Shown here piece after piece: positions 51,309 through 61,500 of a stretch of 64,000 nt of DNA (position 1 is the first letter of the stretch; the number at the start of each line of letters is the position of its first letter). The notes beneath the pieces are model-generated. The model searched no databases. It worked only from the letters and a program-made list of their open reading frames with translations, and was not told where the DNA came from. A program made the position numbers and the translations under genes. Origin of the DNA: Sphingobacteriales bacterium 46-32 (GTDB lineage: Bacteria; Bacteroidota; Bacteroidia; Chitinophagales; Chitinophagaceae); NCBI GenBank assembly GCA_001898485.1, contig MKTY01000020.1, forward strand, positions 1-64,000, written 5' to 3'.

Positions 51309-53695
51309 TGGATAAAATTAAAATAGATTCAGATGTAATGGATATTCTAAATAAAATTGCAAATGCTAAAAATCAGCAAGATGTGGAGGCCATATTGGAA
51401 TCTTTGGATAGCAGATTAGCGGCAGAATACAGGAGAGCGCTAAGCAATGACGATGATTTTTCGGAAACAGAAGATGATTTATATGTCGATATTAATACTT
51501 ATCCAGAATTTGAGAAAAGATTTTCTATTCAAGAAAATCAAGCTGTAAAATTTGATTTAACACTACAGAGAAACTTTGGTATTGCCGCTCACATTGATGC
51601 GGGTAAGACCACGACAACGGAGCGTATCCTCCGCTATACGGGTATGATCCGCCAGATTGGTGAGGTGCATGATGGCGCCGCTACCACCGACTGGATGGAG
51701 CAGGAAAAAGAAAGAGGCATCTCCATTACTTCTGCAGCGGTAAGCTGCCAGTGGAATTTCCCAACCTTGTTGGGTAAAGCGACTGGTGACACAAAGAAAT
51801 ATTCTTTCAACATTATCGATACTCCGGGTCACGTGGACTTTACCGTAGAGGTAGAGCGTTCCATGCGCGTACTCGACGGCCTGATCGTGTTGTTTTCCGC
51901 CGTTGATGGTGTTGAACCACAATCAGAAACTGTATGGCGCCAGGCTAACCGCTACGGCATTCCGCGTATCGGTTTCGTAAATAAAATGGACCGTGCAGGT
52001 GCCGACTTCCTTAACGTTGTTAAACAAGTAAAGGACATGCTCGGCTCCAAAGCCGTTTCTCTTCAATTGCCGATCGGTGCAGAAGATGACTTCAAAGGTG
52101 TGGTTGACCTGATCCGTATGAAAGGAGTTATCTGGCATATGGAAACAGAAGGCATGACCTTCGATGAGATCGACATTCCTGCCGATATGTTGGAAGAAGC
52201 AAAAGAATGGAGAGCAAATCTTATTGAATCTATTGTTGAATACGACAATAAGCTGATGGATAAATTCTTCGATGATCCCAACAGCATCACGGAAGAAGAA
52301 GTGCATGAAGCGATCCGAAAAGCAACGATTGATCTGAGCATCGTTCCGATTATATGCGGTTCTTCTTTCAAGAACAAAGGTATACAACCACTGTTAGATG
52401 CAGTATGCCGTTACCTGCCTTCACCAGTTGATATCCCAGATACCATTGGTACGAATCCTGATACTGGTGAAGAGATCACTCGCAAGGCTGATCCGAAAGA
52501 GCCATTCTCTGCATTGGCCTTTAAGATCATGACCGATCCGTTTGTAGGTCGTCTGGCCTTCTTCCGCGCTTATTCCGGTCACCTGGATGCAGGTTCTTAT
52601 GTACTGAACGTACGCAGTGGCAAAAAAGAGCGTATCAGCCGTATCATGAAAATGTTTGCAAACAAACAGAACCCGATCGACTTCATCGAAGCTGGTGACA
52701 TCGGAGCGGCTGTTGGTTTCAAGGAAATCAAAACCGGTGATACCCTTTGCGACGAGAACCATCCGATCGTACTGGAAAACATGTTCATCCCCGAGCCCGT
52801 AATCGCTATCGAGGTTGGAGCCAAAACCCAGTCCGACGTTGACAAAATGGGTATGGCTATCGCTAAACTGGTAGAAGAAGACCCTACACTGCGTATAAAT
52901 ACAGATGAAGATACCGGTCAGACCATCCTCCGTGGTATGGGTGAGCTGCACCTCGAGATCATCATCGACCGTATGCGCCGCGAATTTAAAGTAGAAGTAA
53001 ACCAGGGTGCTCCCCAGGTTGTATATAGAGAAGCCTTCAACACAACCGTTAAACACCGTGAAACGCTGAAAAAGCAAACCAGTGGTCATGGTAAATTCGC
53101 CGACATCGTGTTCGACCTCGGACCGGTTGACGAGGAATGGCAAAAAGAAAACCCTGATAAGAACTTCCAGTTTGTGAACGATATCGTGGGTGGTGCAATC
53201 CCCCGCGAATTTGTATTTGCTATTCAGAAAGGTTTTGAGAGGGCTATGACAACAGGTGTGTTGGCCAACTATCCGGTTGATAACATGAAAATACGTGTAT
53301 TCGACGGTAGCTTCCACCAGATTGGCTCTGACTTTATGACATTTGAGCTTTGTGCAAAGCAGGGTTTCCGTGAAGCAGCACGTAAAGCAAAACCGGTACT
53401 GCTTGAACCGATCATGAAAGTAGAAGTGATCATGCCTGCACAATACTTGGGTGATGTGACAGGCGACCTTAACCGTCGTCGTGGTATGCTGGAAGGTATT
53501 GATACACGTGGTGACGCCCAGGTGATCAAAGCCAAAGTACCGCTGAGCGAAATGTTTGGTTATGTGACCCAGTTGCGCTCGCTTTCATCCGGCCGTGCAT
53601 TGTCAAATATGGAGTTCTCACACTATGCTCCCACCCCTTCGAATATCACTCATGAGATAATTTTTAAAACTTTGGGTATAGTAAGAACAAACTAA
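51308..53695 (+). CDS. EF-G paralogue with extra N-terminal domain
   Basis: Residues 87-795 of this 795-residue protein are a full elongation factor [11 protein letters not shown]1 motif (94-102), D-T-P-G-H-V-D-F switch II, N-K-M-D-R-A-G, and all later domains up to M-E-F-S-H-Y-A-P. The GTPase residues look intact. EF-G in this phylum is usually about 700 residues and starts near position 85 here; the first 85 residues are an added acidic, partly helical domain. The final 15 residues also differ from usual. There are no ribosomal-protein genes nearby, so it is not the housekeeping str-operon copy. Placed at the end of a defence island, it may be a decoy, a resistant factor or a phage-sensing translation factor. 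Confidence 0.88.
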   Translation: MDKIKIDSDVMDILNKIANAKNQQDVEAILESLDSRLAAEYRRALSNDDDFSETEDDLYVDINTYPEFEKRFSIQENQAVKFDLTLQRNFGIAAHIDAGKTTTTERILRYTGMIRQIGEVHDGAATTDWMEQEKERGISITSAAVSCQWNFPTLLGKATGDTKKYSFNIIDTPGHVDFTVEVERSMRVLDGLIVLFSAVDGVEPQSETVWRQANRYGIPRIGFVNKMDRAGADFLNVVKQVKDMLGSKAVSLQLPIGAEDDFKGVVDLIRMKGVIWHMETEGMTFDEIDIPADMLEEAKEWRANLIESIVEYDNKLMDKFFDDPNSITEEEVHEAIRKATIDLSIVPIICGSSFKNKGIQPLLDAVCRYLPSPVDIPDTIGTNPDTGEEITRKADPKEPFSALAFKIMTDPFVGRLAFFRAYSGHLDAGSYVLNVRSGKKERISRIMKMFANKQNPIDFIEAGDIGAAVGFKEIKTGDTLCDENHPIVLENMFIPEPVIAIEVGAKTQSDVDKMGMAIAKLVEEDPTLRINTDEDTGQTILRGMGELHLEIIIDRMRREFKVEVNQGAPQVVYREAFNTTVKHRETLKKQTSGHGKFADIVFDLGPVDEEWQKENPDKNFQFVNDIVGGAIPREFVFAIQKGFERAMTTGVLANYPVDNMKIRVFDGSFHQIGSDFMTFELCAKQGFREAARKAKPVLLEPIMKVEVIMPAQYLGDVTGDLNRRRGMLEGIDTRGDAQVIKAKVPLSEMFGYVTQLRSLSSGRALSNMEFSHYAPTPSNITHEIIFKTLGIVRTN

Positions 53696-53835
53696 TGGTA
53701 GTCTAGCTACCTCGTGCTGGATTATTGTGGCATTAAAGTATGGATATTTCAATGCGGAGTTTTAGACTCCGTCTCCGAGAATAAACAGGCCAACAGGAAT
53801 TCCTCGAACCTAGATTGTCCCGTTTGGGTTAAGTG

Positions 53836-53907
53836 TTGTCGCGGAATGTCGCTAATTCCCTCAAATCCTGCAAAAAAATGGTTCGATTTTTCAACCCTTA
53901 GGGCTAC
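53836..53907 (+). repeat. Right copy of island-flanking direct repeat (attR-like)
   Basis: The 72-bp sequence aligns with 38506-38576 over its whole length, in the same orientation and with the same order of conserved blocks, ending in GGGCTAC. The separation of the copies is about 15.3 kb and includes all defence genes. Divergence between the copies implies either an old insertion or hybrid sites formed by different partner sequences. Confidence 0.55.
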
Positions 53908-53941
53908 ATAAAAAGCATTTTAAATATAACCAACAAGCTGA

Positions 53942-53975
53942 AAAGCCTTACAAAGTCATTGACTGGTAAGGCTTT
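53942..53975 (+). terminator. Terminator after the right repeat
   Basis: AAAGCCTTAC (53942-53951) pairs with GTAAGGCTTT (53966-53975) around a 14-nt loop. It lies about 35 bp after the att-like repeat, as the TTCG terminator does after the left copy. Confidence 0.6.
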
Positions 53976-54019
53976 CTGCGTTCAAATACTTTTTTAATCC
54001 CGGGGAAGGATTAAGAATT

Positions 54020-54646
54020 TCACATCTTATATAATAAAAACTTTTCCTTTAGATCAATCAGATTCTGAACCCCCAATTTTTCTGATGCCCGCCGGCGATA
54101 GGTGCTGACAGTGGTAACATCGAGCGACATTTTTTCCGCTACTTCTTTGTTGCCCATTCCCATCACGATGTATTCAACCACTTCCAGTTCCCTGTCTGAA
54201 AGTGCGTCAATCGGATTTTGTAATGCGGATGATTTGGCTGGTTGTAATAAGGATGCTTTTAAATCCTGGCTTAAGTAAATTTCACCTTGCAATACAGTCT
54301 GGATCGCTTTTTCCAATTCACCAAGCGAAGTTCGTTTGCATACAAAGCCCTTCGCTCCTTTTTGAATCAGCCGTTTTCCATAAATACTTTCCGAATTGGT
54401 AGTATAAACCAGGATATTGGTATAAGGGTATAGCTGTATAATATAGTCGACGGTTGAAAGTGTACTGCCATCGGCGAGGAACATGTCGAGAATCAACGAA
54501 TTTACCTGGCGGGTAGATAACAATTGCATTACTTCTGTAGAGCTGGAAGCTTCAATGCAATCATATTTTTTGGAGAAGCCCTCTATCATGAGGCGGATCC
54601 CGCTGCGCACGATCTCGTGATCGTCGGCAATTAAAATACATTCCAT
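54020..54646 (-). CDS. NarL/FixJ-type response regulator
   Basis: The 208-residue protein has a receiver domain (acidic pair Asp8/Asp9, phospho-acceptor Asp54 in L-I-L-D-M, Thr/Thr near 83, Lys near 105) and a LuxR-type HTH (about 145-205; L-S-D-R-E-L-E-V-V-E-Y and T-V-S-T-Y-R-R-R-A). It lies 149 bp downstream of the large sensor kinase gene on the same strand and is its likely partner. Two 18-bp direct repeats spaced 20 bp lie just upstream of its start (54681-54718). Confidence 0.92.
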   Translation of the reverse strand: MECILIADDHEIVRSGIRLMIEGFSKKYDCIEASSSTEVMQLLSTRQVNSLILDMFLADGSTLSTVDYIIQLYPYTNILVYTTNSESIYGKRLIQKGAKGFVCKRTSLGELEKAIQTVLQGEIYLSQDLKASLLQPAKSSALQNPIDALSDRELEVVEYIVMGMGNKEVAEKMSLDVTTVSTYRRRASEKLGVQNLIDLKEKFLLYKM

Positions 54647-54680
54647 AAATAGTATATTCTTTAGGATGCAAGGATTACCA

Positions 54681-54718
54681 ACGGCCGAAACAGGCTACTT
54701 ACGGCCGAAGACGGCTAC
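54681..54718 (-). promoter_or_regulatory. Tandem 18-bp repeat upstream of the response regulator
   Basis: ACGGCCGAAACAGGCTAC (54681-54698) and ACGGCCGAAGACGGCTAC (54701-54718) differ at few positions and have a 20-bp period, i.e. two helical turns. They lie 35-72 bp upstream of the NarL-type regulator start codon. A binding site for that regulator (autoregulation) is likely, though unproven. Confidence 0.45.
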
Positions 54719-54795
54719 AAGATATATAATAAACCGGGAATTTGGAGAACGATCCTGTATGTGCGATGGCGCCGCTAAAAAGCTAAAACTATCAT

Positions 54796-57700
54796 TCAGG
54801 TTTTTTGCCGATCACTGGTTCCAGACAGGGGAAACCAAATAGATACCTGGGTTCCGCGCCCCGGTTCGCTTTCTACTTTCATAGTTCCCTGAATAATCCT
54901 CAGCAGGTCTTTTATAATGCGGAAACCAAACTGAAATTTTTTGGATTCACCAATTGAATATTCGGAAATAAGAGAGTCCTGTGTATTCAACAACTTAACC
55001 AGTTGAGGAGTCATTCCTTTGCCGGTGTCACTAACGGTAAGCAGATAGCCGCTATCTTTTGCCTGACCAGCGATCCGGATGCTCCCGCTATCCGTATGCT
55101 TCATCGCATTCATGGCAAGATTATATACAATAACCGCGATTGCTTCTTTGTACTGCACCATGTCAGTATTGTCCGGAATATCGTTGTGAAGCTCGACTCC
55201 CTTTCCGGCTGCCAGGGTTGTTATAATCTCAACGGAACCGGCAACGAGTGGGCGTAATTCAAATCGCTCCGGCTGCATCTGACCCTTTTCATGGTGAAAG
55301 CGGATCCAGTTGAGCATATTTACCGTCAACGATTCAAGCTCCTGCAATACCGTTACCAGCGTGTCTGCCAGTTTGTAATTGGGATCGTTATCCGCAAAGG
55401 CATTCCTGATCTTTTTCCCAACAAGCGACATAAACGTAAGTGGTGTAATTATGTCGTGGCTGATAATAGCAATCAATCTCGACTTGATCTTATTGTCTTC
55501 CTCCTGTTGCAGCAACTGGTTTTCCAATTGCCTGCTTTGATCGGCAATACTCTTTGTTTGTTCATCTACCTTTAGCTGTAATTCTTTTTTTCTGGCTGCA
55601 ATGCTTGCTGTTCTCCATCGCACCAGGCCCCATATCATTAAAATGAGTGCTGCAATGCACAGCGTATAAAACCAGGCCGAACGGTACCAGGGCTTCAGTA
55701 CATTGAATTCGATCATCGTTGTCTGAAACTGATCCGCCTCAAAGCCATTCCGCACACGGAGATATAACTTGTAACTACCCGGAGGCAGTTGCCCGAATTG
55801 CAATACATTATTCCTGACGATATCCTGCGAATTCCAGGCGTCATGGTAAGGTTCAAGTTTATAAGAGAAGTAAATGTTTTCCGTATTGGTGTAATGAGGC
55901 AATGAAAGTGTAAATCGCAAATCCTTAATAAATGGTGATAAATTCTTTATTGCACCGCTATCCGGTTGATACCGCATAGTATCGGCGATCACTTCATCTA
56001 CAAATATTCGGTTGGATGGCGGCCGTGAATGCGGCGCAAGCGGGTCAAACACCACCACACCATTCATGGAGGGAAATGAAAACAGGCCACTGCTCATCTT
56101 TAATCCGCAGGGCTGGCATCCACCGTTCAGCTCTGTGTTGAATATCCCGTCTTCCTTTCCGAAATAATGATAATAGATTTCCGGTAAATCGTGTTCGTAG
56201 GCAGCTACCAACGCAGTGAAACTTGTTTTAAATAAGCCATGATTGGTACTGATCCAGCAATATCCTTTTTCATCCGGTATGAAGCAATGGGTAAAGGAAA
56301 GATGTTGCTGCTTATCCAGCGGCATTTTTTTGATCACTCCGTTCTTATACATGTAAAAGCCCTGTCCATAGGTTCCTATAAAAAAATAGTCTTTGTACTT
56401 AAGGAACGACCTTACTTTCGTAGTCAGCCCCGGAATATGGACAGTATCGAGTGTAGCATTCTCCGTATTGAATAATACCAGTTTTTCACTTGCAATCGCT
56501 ATTATGCCGGGCGTCCATTCGATAGCGTCCGTTGGGTCCAGGTCGTTCTTAAGAGCCCCTCGGGGCAATTGATACAGTAGCCTGAATCCGTCATCGGTTA
56601 TTTCACCAATACTATAATTAGAGATCGCAAATAGCCTGTTATTGGTTTCCGCATACACCGCCCTGATCGAATTGTCGCGCAGCGCCGTCACTGTTTTTCG
56701 TTGCTGACCGGGATAAACATGTAAGAGGGTATCATTCAACGAATACCAGTAGTCGCCGGTTTTAGCCAGAAAGATATTATTGCGCGGAAAATCCAACGGC
56801 GCAGGTAGCAATTCGCCTTTGCTGGAAAAGGCCGTTCCACAGGCAGTAACAACAACCCCTGGAACTAATTCCGCCTGTGCATATTCCACTTTTGCCGCAT
56901 TACTACCGGGGTTGCCGAGAACAGTCTTTATAAACGGGTTTCGCGCCACGTATAAACCGTTCACTTCGCTCGACATAAATATAAGCCCTTCTTCTTCCCA
57001 CACCTGCATACAGGTTATATAAGAACCGCGCGGATAACACTCCATGCAAAACGGCTCCGTAACAAGGCCTTTACCTTCGCGCCTGACCTTCCATATATCA
57101 GTTCCGTTAACCAGTAAGGGCTCTTTCATTCCCGGTTTCCACATAATACCTGGAACTTCTTTTTCACCGGCTACTAAAGCCGGCATTCCCGATATGGACA
57201 CTGGTACTAATTTTCTTGATGCCCGGTCATATTCCCATATCTCATAACCGGTTTTCTCAAAATATACATGATCGTCAACTTTGAAAAGCCGTTTGAATCC
57301 GGGAAACCTTAATAATGTATCAAGTTGCTCATCATAATGATAAGCGTCCTCCGCATAAATAAATGAAAAGCTGTTGAAATCATCCACTTTATCATGAAAA
57401 GCGATCCATTCAGGCAATAGCGAATCCGCCTGATGGCGGACCCGGTCGACGATACGGGTGGCAGCAATATTTCCAGACGCTATATCCCGTATACCTGCAG
57501 GCGCAATAAAAAAAGTATCAGTGGTTACAAACTCCGGTTTGTTATTCCGGATGCGGAATACGGAAAAGTTAGCGTCTTCACAATATATAATACCCTGCCT
57601 GTTTTGCGTCATCAGCGTAATACGCGAAGCCACTGCCCCTCCTTTCACCAATCCGAAATTGGTAAAGTTTCTTCCATCGAATCTCACGAGGCCACCTTGC

Positions 57701-57912
57701 GTACCGATCCAGAGAAAGCCATTGGTTTTATCCAGTTGAATGCCTGTAACACCGATGGCGGGCAAACCATTTTCATTGGTATAATGCCGGATGTTGTAGG
57801 ATGTTTGGCTGAATAAAAAACTGAGTGGAAATAATAATAAGATAAAACAAAAGAAGATCCGCAGACCATGCACAGTGATGTCCCTTATGATACGGATAGC
57901 AATAATTCTCAT
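54796..57912 (-). CDS. Two-component sensor with periplasmic beta-propeller and kinase
   Basis: The 1038-residue protein has an N-terminal hydrophobic signal (about 15-38) and a long periplasmic region of ligand-binding propeller repeats (Reg_prop type; W-I-G-T-Q-G-G-L-V-R-F near 75). A Y_Y_Y domain (about 680-760) and a transmembrane helix (about 768-790) follow, then a HisKA domain with phospho-acceptor I-S-H-D (about 820) and a HATPase (N-A-M-K-H N box, D-T-G-K-G-M G1 box). Unlike hybrid two-component proteins of this phylum it lacks a fused receiver and HTH; the separate NarL-type gene fills that role. The ligand is unknown. Confidence 0.9.
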   Translation of the reverse strand: MRIIAIRIIRDITVHGLRIFFCFILLLFPLSFLFSQTSYNIRHYTNENGLPAIGVTGIQLDKTNGFLWIGTQGGLVRFDGRNFTNFGLVKGGAVASRITLMTQNRQGIIYCEDANFSVFRIRNNKPEFVTTDTFFIAPAGIRDIASGNIAATRIVDRVRHQADSLLPEWIAFHDKVDDFNSFSFIYAEDAYHYDEQLDTLLRFPGFKRLFKVDDHVYFEKTGYEIWEYDRASRKLVPVSISGMPALVAGEKEVPGIMWKPGMKEPLLVNGTDIWKVRREGKGLVTEPFCMECYPRGSYITCMQVWEEEGLIFMSSEVNGLYVARNPFIKTVLGNPGSNAAKVEYAQAELVPGVVVTACGTAFSSKGELLPAPLDFPRNNIFLAKTGDYWYSLNDTLLHVYPGQQRKTVTALRDNSIRAVYAETNNRLFAISNYSIGEITDDGFRLLYQLPRGALKNDLDPTDAIEWTPGIIAIASEKLVLFNTENATLDTVHIPGLTTKVRSFLKYKDYFFIGTYGQGFYMYKNGVIKKMPLDKQQHLSFTHCFIPDEKGYCWISTNHGLFKTSFTALVAAYEHDLPEIYYHYFGKEDGIFNTELNGGCQPCGLKMSSGLFSFPSMNGVVVFDPLAPHSRPPSNRIFVDEVIADTMRYQPDSGAIKNLSPFIKDLRFTLSLPHYTNTENIYFSYKLEPYHDAWNSQDIVRNNVLQFGQLPPGSYKLYLRVRNGFEADQFQTTMIEFNVLKPWYRSAWFYTLCIAALILMIWGLVRWRTASIAARKKELQLKVDEQTKSIADQSRQLENQLLQQEEDNKIKSRLIAIISHDIITPLTFMSLVGKKIRNAFADNDPNYKLADTLVTVLQELESLTVNMLNWIRFHHEKGQMQPERFELRPLVAGSVEIITTLAAGKGVELHNDIPDNTDMVQYKEAIAVIVYNLAMNAMKHTDSGSIRIAGQAKDSGYLLTVSDTGKGMTPQLVKLLNTQDSLISEYSIGESKKFQFGFRIIKDLLRIIQGTMKVESEPGRGTQVSIWFPLSGTSDRQKT

Positions 57913-58021
57913 AGTTTACCGGCTGTTCCGGTTATGGATAAAAAAATCATGGGAGGACGGTAGCACACAAATATAGTTTGAAATGATATTAATAGCGCAA
58001 CGGATAAGGGATTAAAAATGC

Positions 58022-58423
58022 CTACCGGACATCTCTGAAACCTTCCGATATATAAATATTTCCCTTAAATATGGTATTGATGGCTTCTTTCAGTCTTCTT
58101 TCAGATTCTGATTTGAGCAACAGACCCTGTGCGCCTGCGGCCAGATAATGCAGCGCATGTGTCGTAACGATACGACCGGAAAACATGAGTATCCGGATGC
58201 CTGGTTGCTTCTGTCTGATCATATCCAGTATTTCCCGGCTGTCGGCCCCGGTAAGATCAATATCAAGAATGAGCAGATCGAATTTCGACTGGTCAAGACA
58301 TACTACCATTTCATCTACGTCTCCTGCTGTAGTAACCTGCGTTCCGGGAAACTGTTCCTGTAATATATGTGTAGTACCATAGCGTACAATTGCGAGGCCA
58401 TCTGCCACTAGAACATGCGTCAT
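58022..58423 (-). CDS. Receiver-only response regulator
   Basis: I start this at M-T-H-V-L-V-A-D (ATG ending at 58423), since the 23 codons upstream overlap the terminator hairpin of the repeat-protein gene; this gives 133 residues. It is a NarL-like receiver with Asp8 (only one N-terminal acidic residue visible), phospho-acceptor Asp54 in L-I-L-D-I-D-L, Ser at about 80 and Lys at about 104. The frame ends without the HTH seen in the related 54020 regulator. It may compete for phosphate from the adjacent kinase or act by protein contact. Confidence 0.78.
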   Translation of the reverse strand: MTHVLVADGLAIVRYGTTHILQEQFPGTQVTTAGDVDEMVVCLDQSKFDLLILDIDLTGADSREILDMIRQKQPGIRILMFSGRIVTTHALHYLAAGAQGLLLKSESERRLKEAINTIFKGNIYISEGFRDVR

Positions 58424-58454
58424 AAAAAGAAGGTATAGGCAATAATTTTTGAAA

Positions 58455-58480
58455 GCTGTCCCGCCAGTTGGCAGGACAGC
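58455..58480 (-). terminator. Terminator of the T9SS repeat-protein gene
   Basis: GCTGTCC and GGACAGC pair at the ends of an almost perfect inverted repeat with an inner GCCA/TGGC stem, about 24 bp after the stop of the 1435-residue protein gene in the direction of its transcription. TTTC follows. It separates this gene from the receiver-only gene downstream. Confidence 0.75.
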
Positions 58481-58503
58481 ATTTCTATCCATCTATCCGT
58501 GCC

Positions 58504-61500
58504 TTAACGCTTTACAATCTTAAAGCTAGTTACGTTATTGCCATTGATCACCCGGAGCATGTAAACAGCCCTGGGCAATGACCCAAGCTCAATGTTACGT
58601 ACAGTACCCGATCCGGTGACGCCAGGGCGCATTAGCTGGCCTGAAACATTGTACAGTTCAAGTCTCGCGCCTTCATATCCCTGTGGAAGAATCACCTGGA
58701 CCGTATTATCGGTTACTGTTGGGTAAACTTTCAGGTTATTTAACTGGCACGACGCGCGCACTGCTACCACTGTGCTATAAGAAGAGGCTCCATCGATATC
58801 GACCATTTTCAATCGGTAGAATATTTTTTTGTTGTCGTTAACAGGATCGGAATAAGTATAGTTCGATTGCCTGTATGGAATCTGTGCAATCGCGGCGAAA
58901 TTGCGTCCATCATTGCTACGCTCAATTACAAAATGACTGAAATTAACAGCATTGTCCGTTTCCCAGTCAATCTTCGCTTCGCAATTCCGGATTACTGCAG
59001 CAAAACTGGTTAATGTAACAGGAAGTGTGGAATGAAGGGTTACAGTTATCGTATCGCGTACTACGCAACCATCGGGGAAACCCACTGATATATGATAACT
59101 GCCAACGCTATTCACAACAAGACTATCCGCTGTGCTGCCATCGTTCCAGGTATATGAAGAAGAAGGTGACCCAAAGAATCCATCGGTACGTAATACGATC
59201 GGAAAGTCGCTTGTATTTACGACAGTATCACTTCCGAGACCATAAATTGGTGCAGCACCATTATAAGGCAATATATTCCAGTTGATGTTGTTGCCGAGAT
59301 CGGTGCTATGCTCCCTGGCAGTAAAAGGGACTGTACCGGCGCCAGTAATCCGTTGCACGCGTACATAATCGAATTCGGCGGTGCCGTTGGTTTTGGTAAT
59401 CGTTGCGTTGGTGCTGTTAGTGCTTCGTATTTCTGTAAGCCTGCAAGGGGTGCCGCTGCCAAACCATTCATTCCTGATGGTATTGTTGGAACCACCATTA
59501 AAAACATAACTGTTGCCTGGGAAGAACACCAGGGTATCCATTACGTTGTTTGTACCATATATACCTCCGCTGCCTTTGTATTCCACATAAGTAAGTGTAT
59601 TGCTATTTCCATTAATTCCTACTGTTGAAGTGGTGGCAGGGTTTGTAAATACGAGCCTGTTGATGGTAGAAAAATTCATGGCCACATCTGTATTGATAGT
59701 GCCGGTTACCAATACGGTATCGTACTGCATTCCCTCAGCTTTAAAGTCGCCGGTTGTAATGCTGGAATTAGCAGCATTCAACGTATGATTGGCCGCAGGG
59801 CCCTGGAAGCGCCAGCCAAAGGGCGCAATAATCGTAGAATTGCTGATATCGATGGAAAATACATTAGCGGTTCCACCCGAATTGTCGACCTGAAGAATAG
59901 TAAGCCTCCGTCCTGAAGCATTCAACGCCCCCCTGATTAAACCAATAGTAGTTTGACCATTGCTGTAATCGTTCAATATAGTAAGACTGCTCCCCGGTTT
60001 GTCGATATTAAAATCGAAGTTGCCCAATACATTCCCTTTCAAAAACACGGGGGCAGGACCTTTAGCTGTTACCAGGGTATTAAATGTAGCCGTAGGGTTA
60101 AGAATGATACTGTCGCCCCAGATCTCCATGTTCCAGGTACCGGTTTTGCTCCAAATAGGAGAATTGGGAGCACCTGTCCAGTCTATATTGTGGCAATAAG
60201 CATTCCCACTTGCTATCGAAACAGTTTTACTAACCGTGGTAAATCCACTTGCTGCGTCAAAAAACACATTATCATTCACCGTAGGGATACAGGCGCCGGG
60301 CGCTCCTCCGCTGGTAGTGCTCCAATGATTGGGGTCGTTCCAGTCGCCTGAGCCACCAATCCAATAGCGGTCGCTACCAGCAGCGGAAGAAATGGCCCAT
60401 CCCGAATTTCCGCCGGCATCTGCGCCATTGAATGCAATGGGAGTAATCGAACCGGTCGCGTTCATGTTTTGCATATAAACGTTATCGATCAATACAACGG
60501 CAGAATTGCCAAACGCTAAAGTTCCGGTAAGGTTACCTCTCATCTCGATCAACCCTGTACAGGCCGCTGATTGTGCTTTCAGGTATTTATTGATGGTGCT
60601 GCTTCCTGAAAAAGAATAGTTGCGTGAGCCTGCCAGTATAAGGGTATCGATGATATTTCCTGCTCCAACAAAATAACCCGCTCCTTTGAATTCCAGTTTA
60701 CGGATCGTGTTGAGGGCATCAATACGCGCTACACTGGTTGGCGATGTGGAGGTAAAAGTCAGTTCCCCGAAACCGGTACCATTAATATCAAAAACATTGA
60801 CAGCTCCTGCGTATGTCAGGTCGACCTTTGGATAAGTATGAACAGGCGCTCCCGACTGCCAGTTGGTAATAAAGTTCTGGTTTGAAAGGATATACGAGCC
60901 GGTAGCCACCAGGAATTTATTCAAACCTGTATATTGCCAGCGAGTGGTGGTGCTGATAATTGCATTACTGATATCCAGTGTACGTGTGACCTGGCCCACA
61001 CTCACAAAACTCAAAATTGAAATCGTACGTCCTGCCAGGCTGAGTCCACCACTGGTCAGTGTTATACTTCCATTAGTTGGACTGTTCCAGTCATCTACTA
61101 TCGTGGCAACGCCACTGCCGGTTTTACGTCCGCCCAGCTGAAGTGTGCCGGCTGTGCTGCCATTGATGGTCACCGTTGTGTTGGCAGACCCACTCAATTC
61201 AATAGTGGCGTTCATCGTTACAGTAGGCTGCAACACTACAGACCCATACGCGCTAAACATGGAAGAAGAAGATTCGTTGAATATAACATTACCCACTCCG
61301 GCCATCCAGTTCATATTCCTGCAAAACGAACTGCTGCTGGTAGTCACTGTACCGGATGCAAGACCGCTGTTGACATCGAAAATAACATCATCATTCATAA
61401 ACGGTACGCAGGCACCGCCGGCACCGCCGCTGCTTGTGCTCCAATGAGTACGATCATTCCAATCGCCACTGCCGCCTACCCAATAAAGCGTAACGCCAGC

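Larger units (their letters stand above)
53696..54019. other. Non-coding right boundary of the defence island
   Basis: About 320 bp without a gene. It contains the right att-like repeat (53836-53907) and a terminator hairpin (53942-53975). The stretch 53696-53835 shows no conserved frame and is probably mobile-element end sequence. Beyond 53976 lies the short gap to the convergent response-regulator gene. Confidence 0.55.

Noticed and set aside
52421-53443. Long antisense frame (340 codons) opposite the EF-G gene
   Set aside because: It is the frame shadow of a highly codon-biased gene; composition and the presence of full EF-G motifs on the other strand make it spurious.
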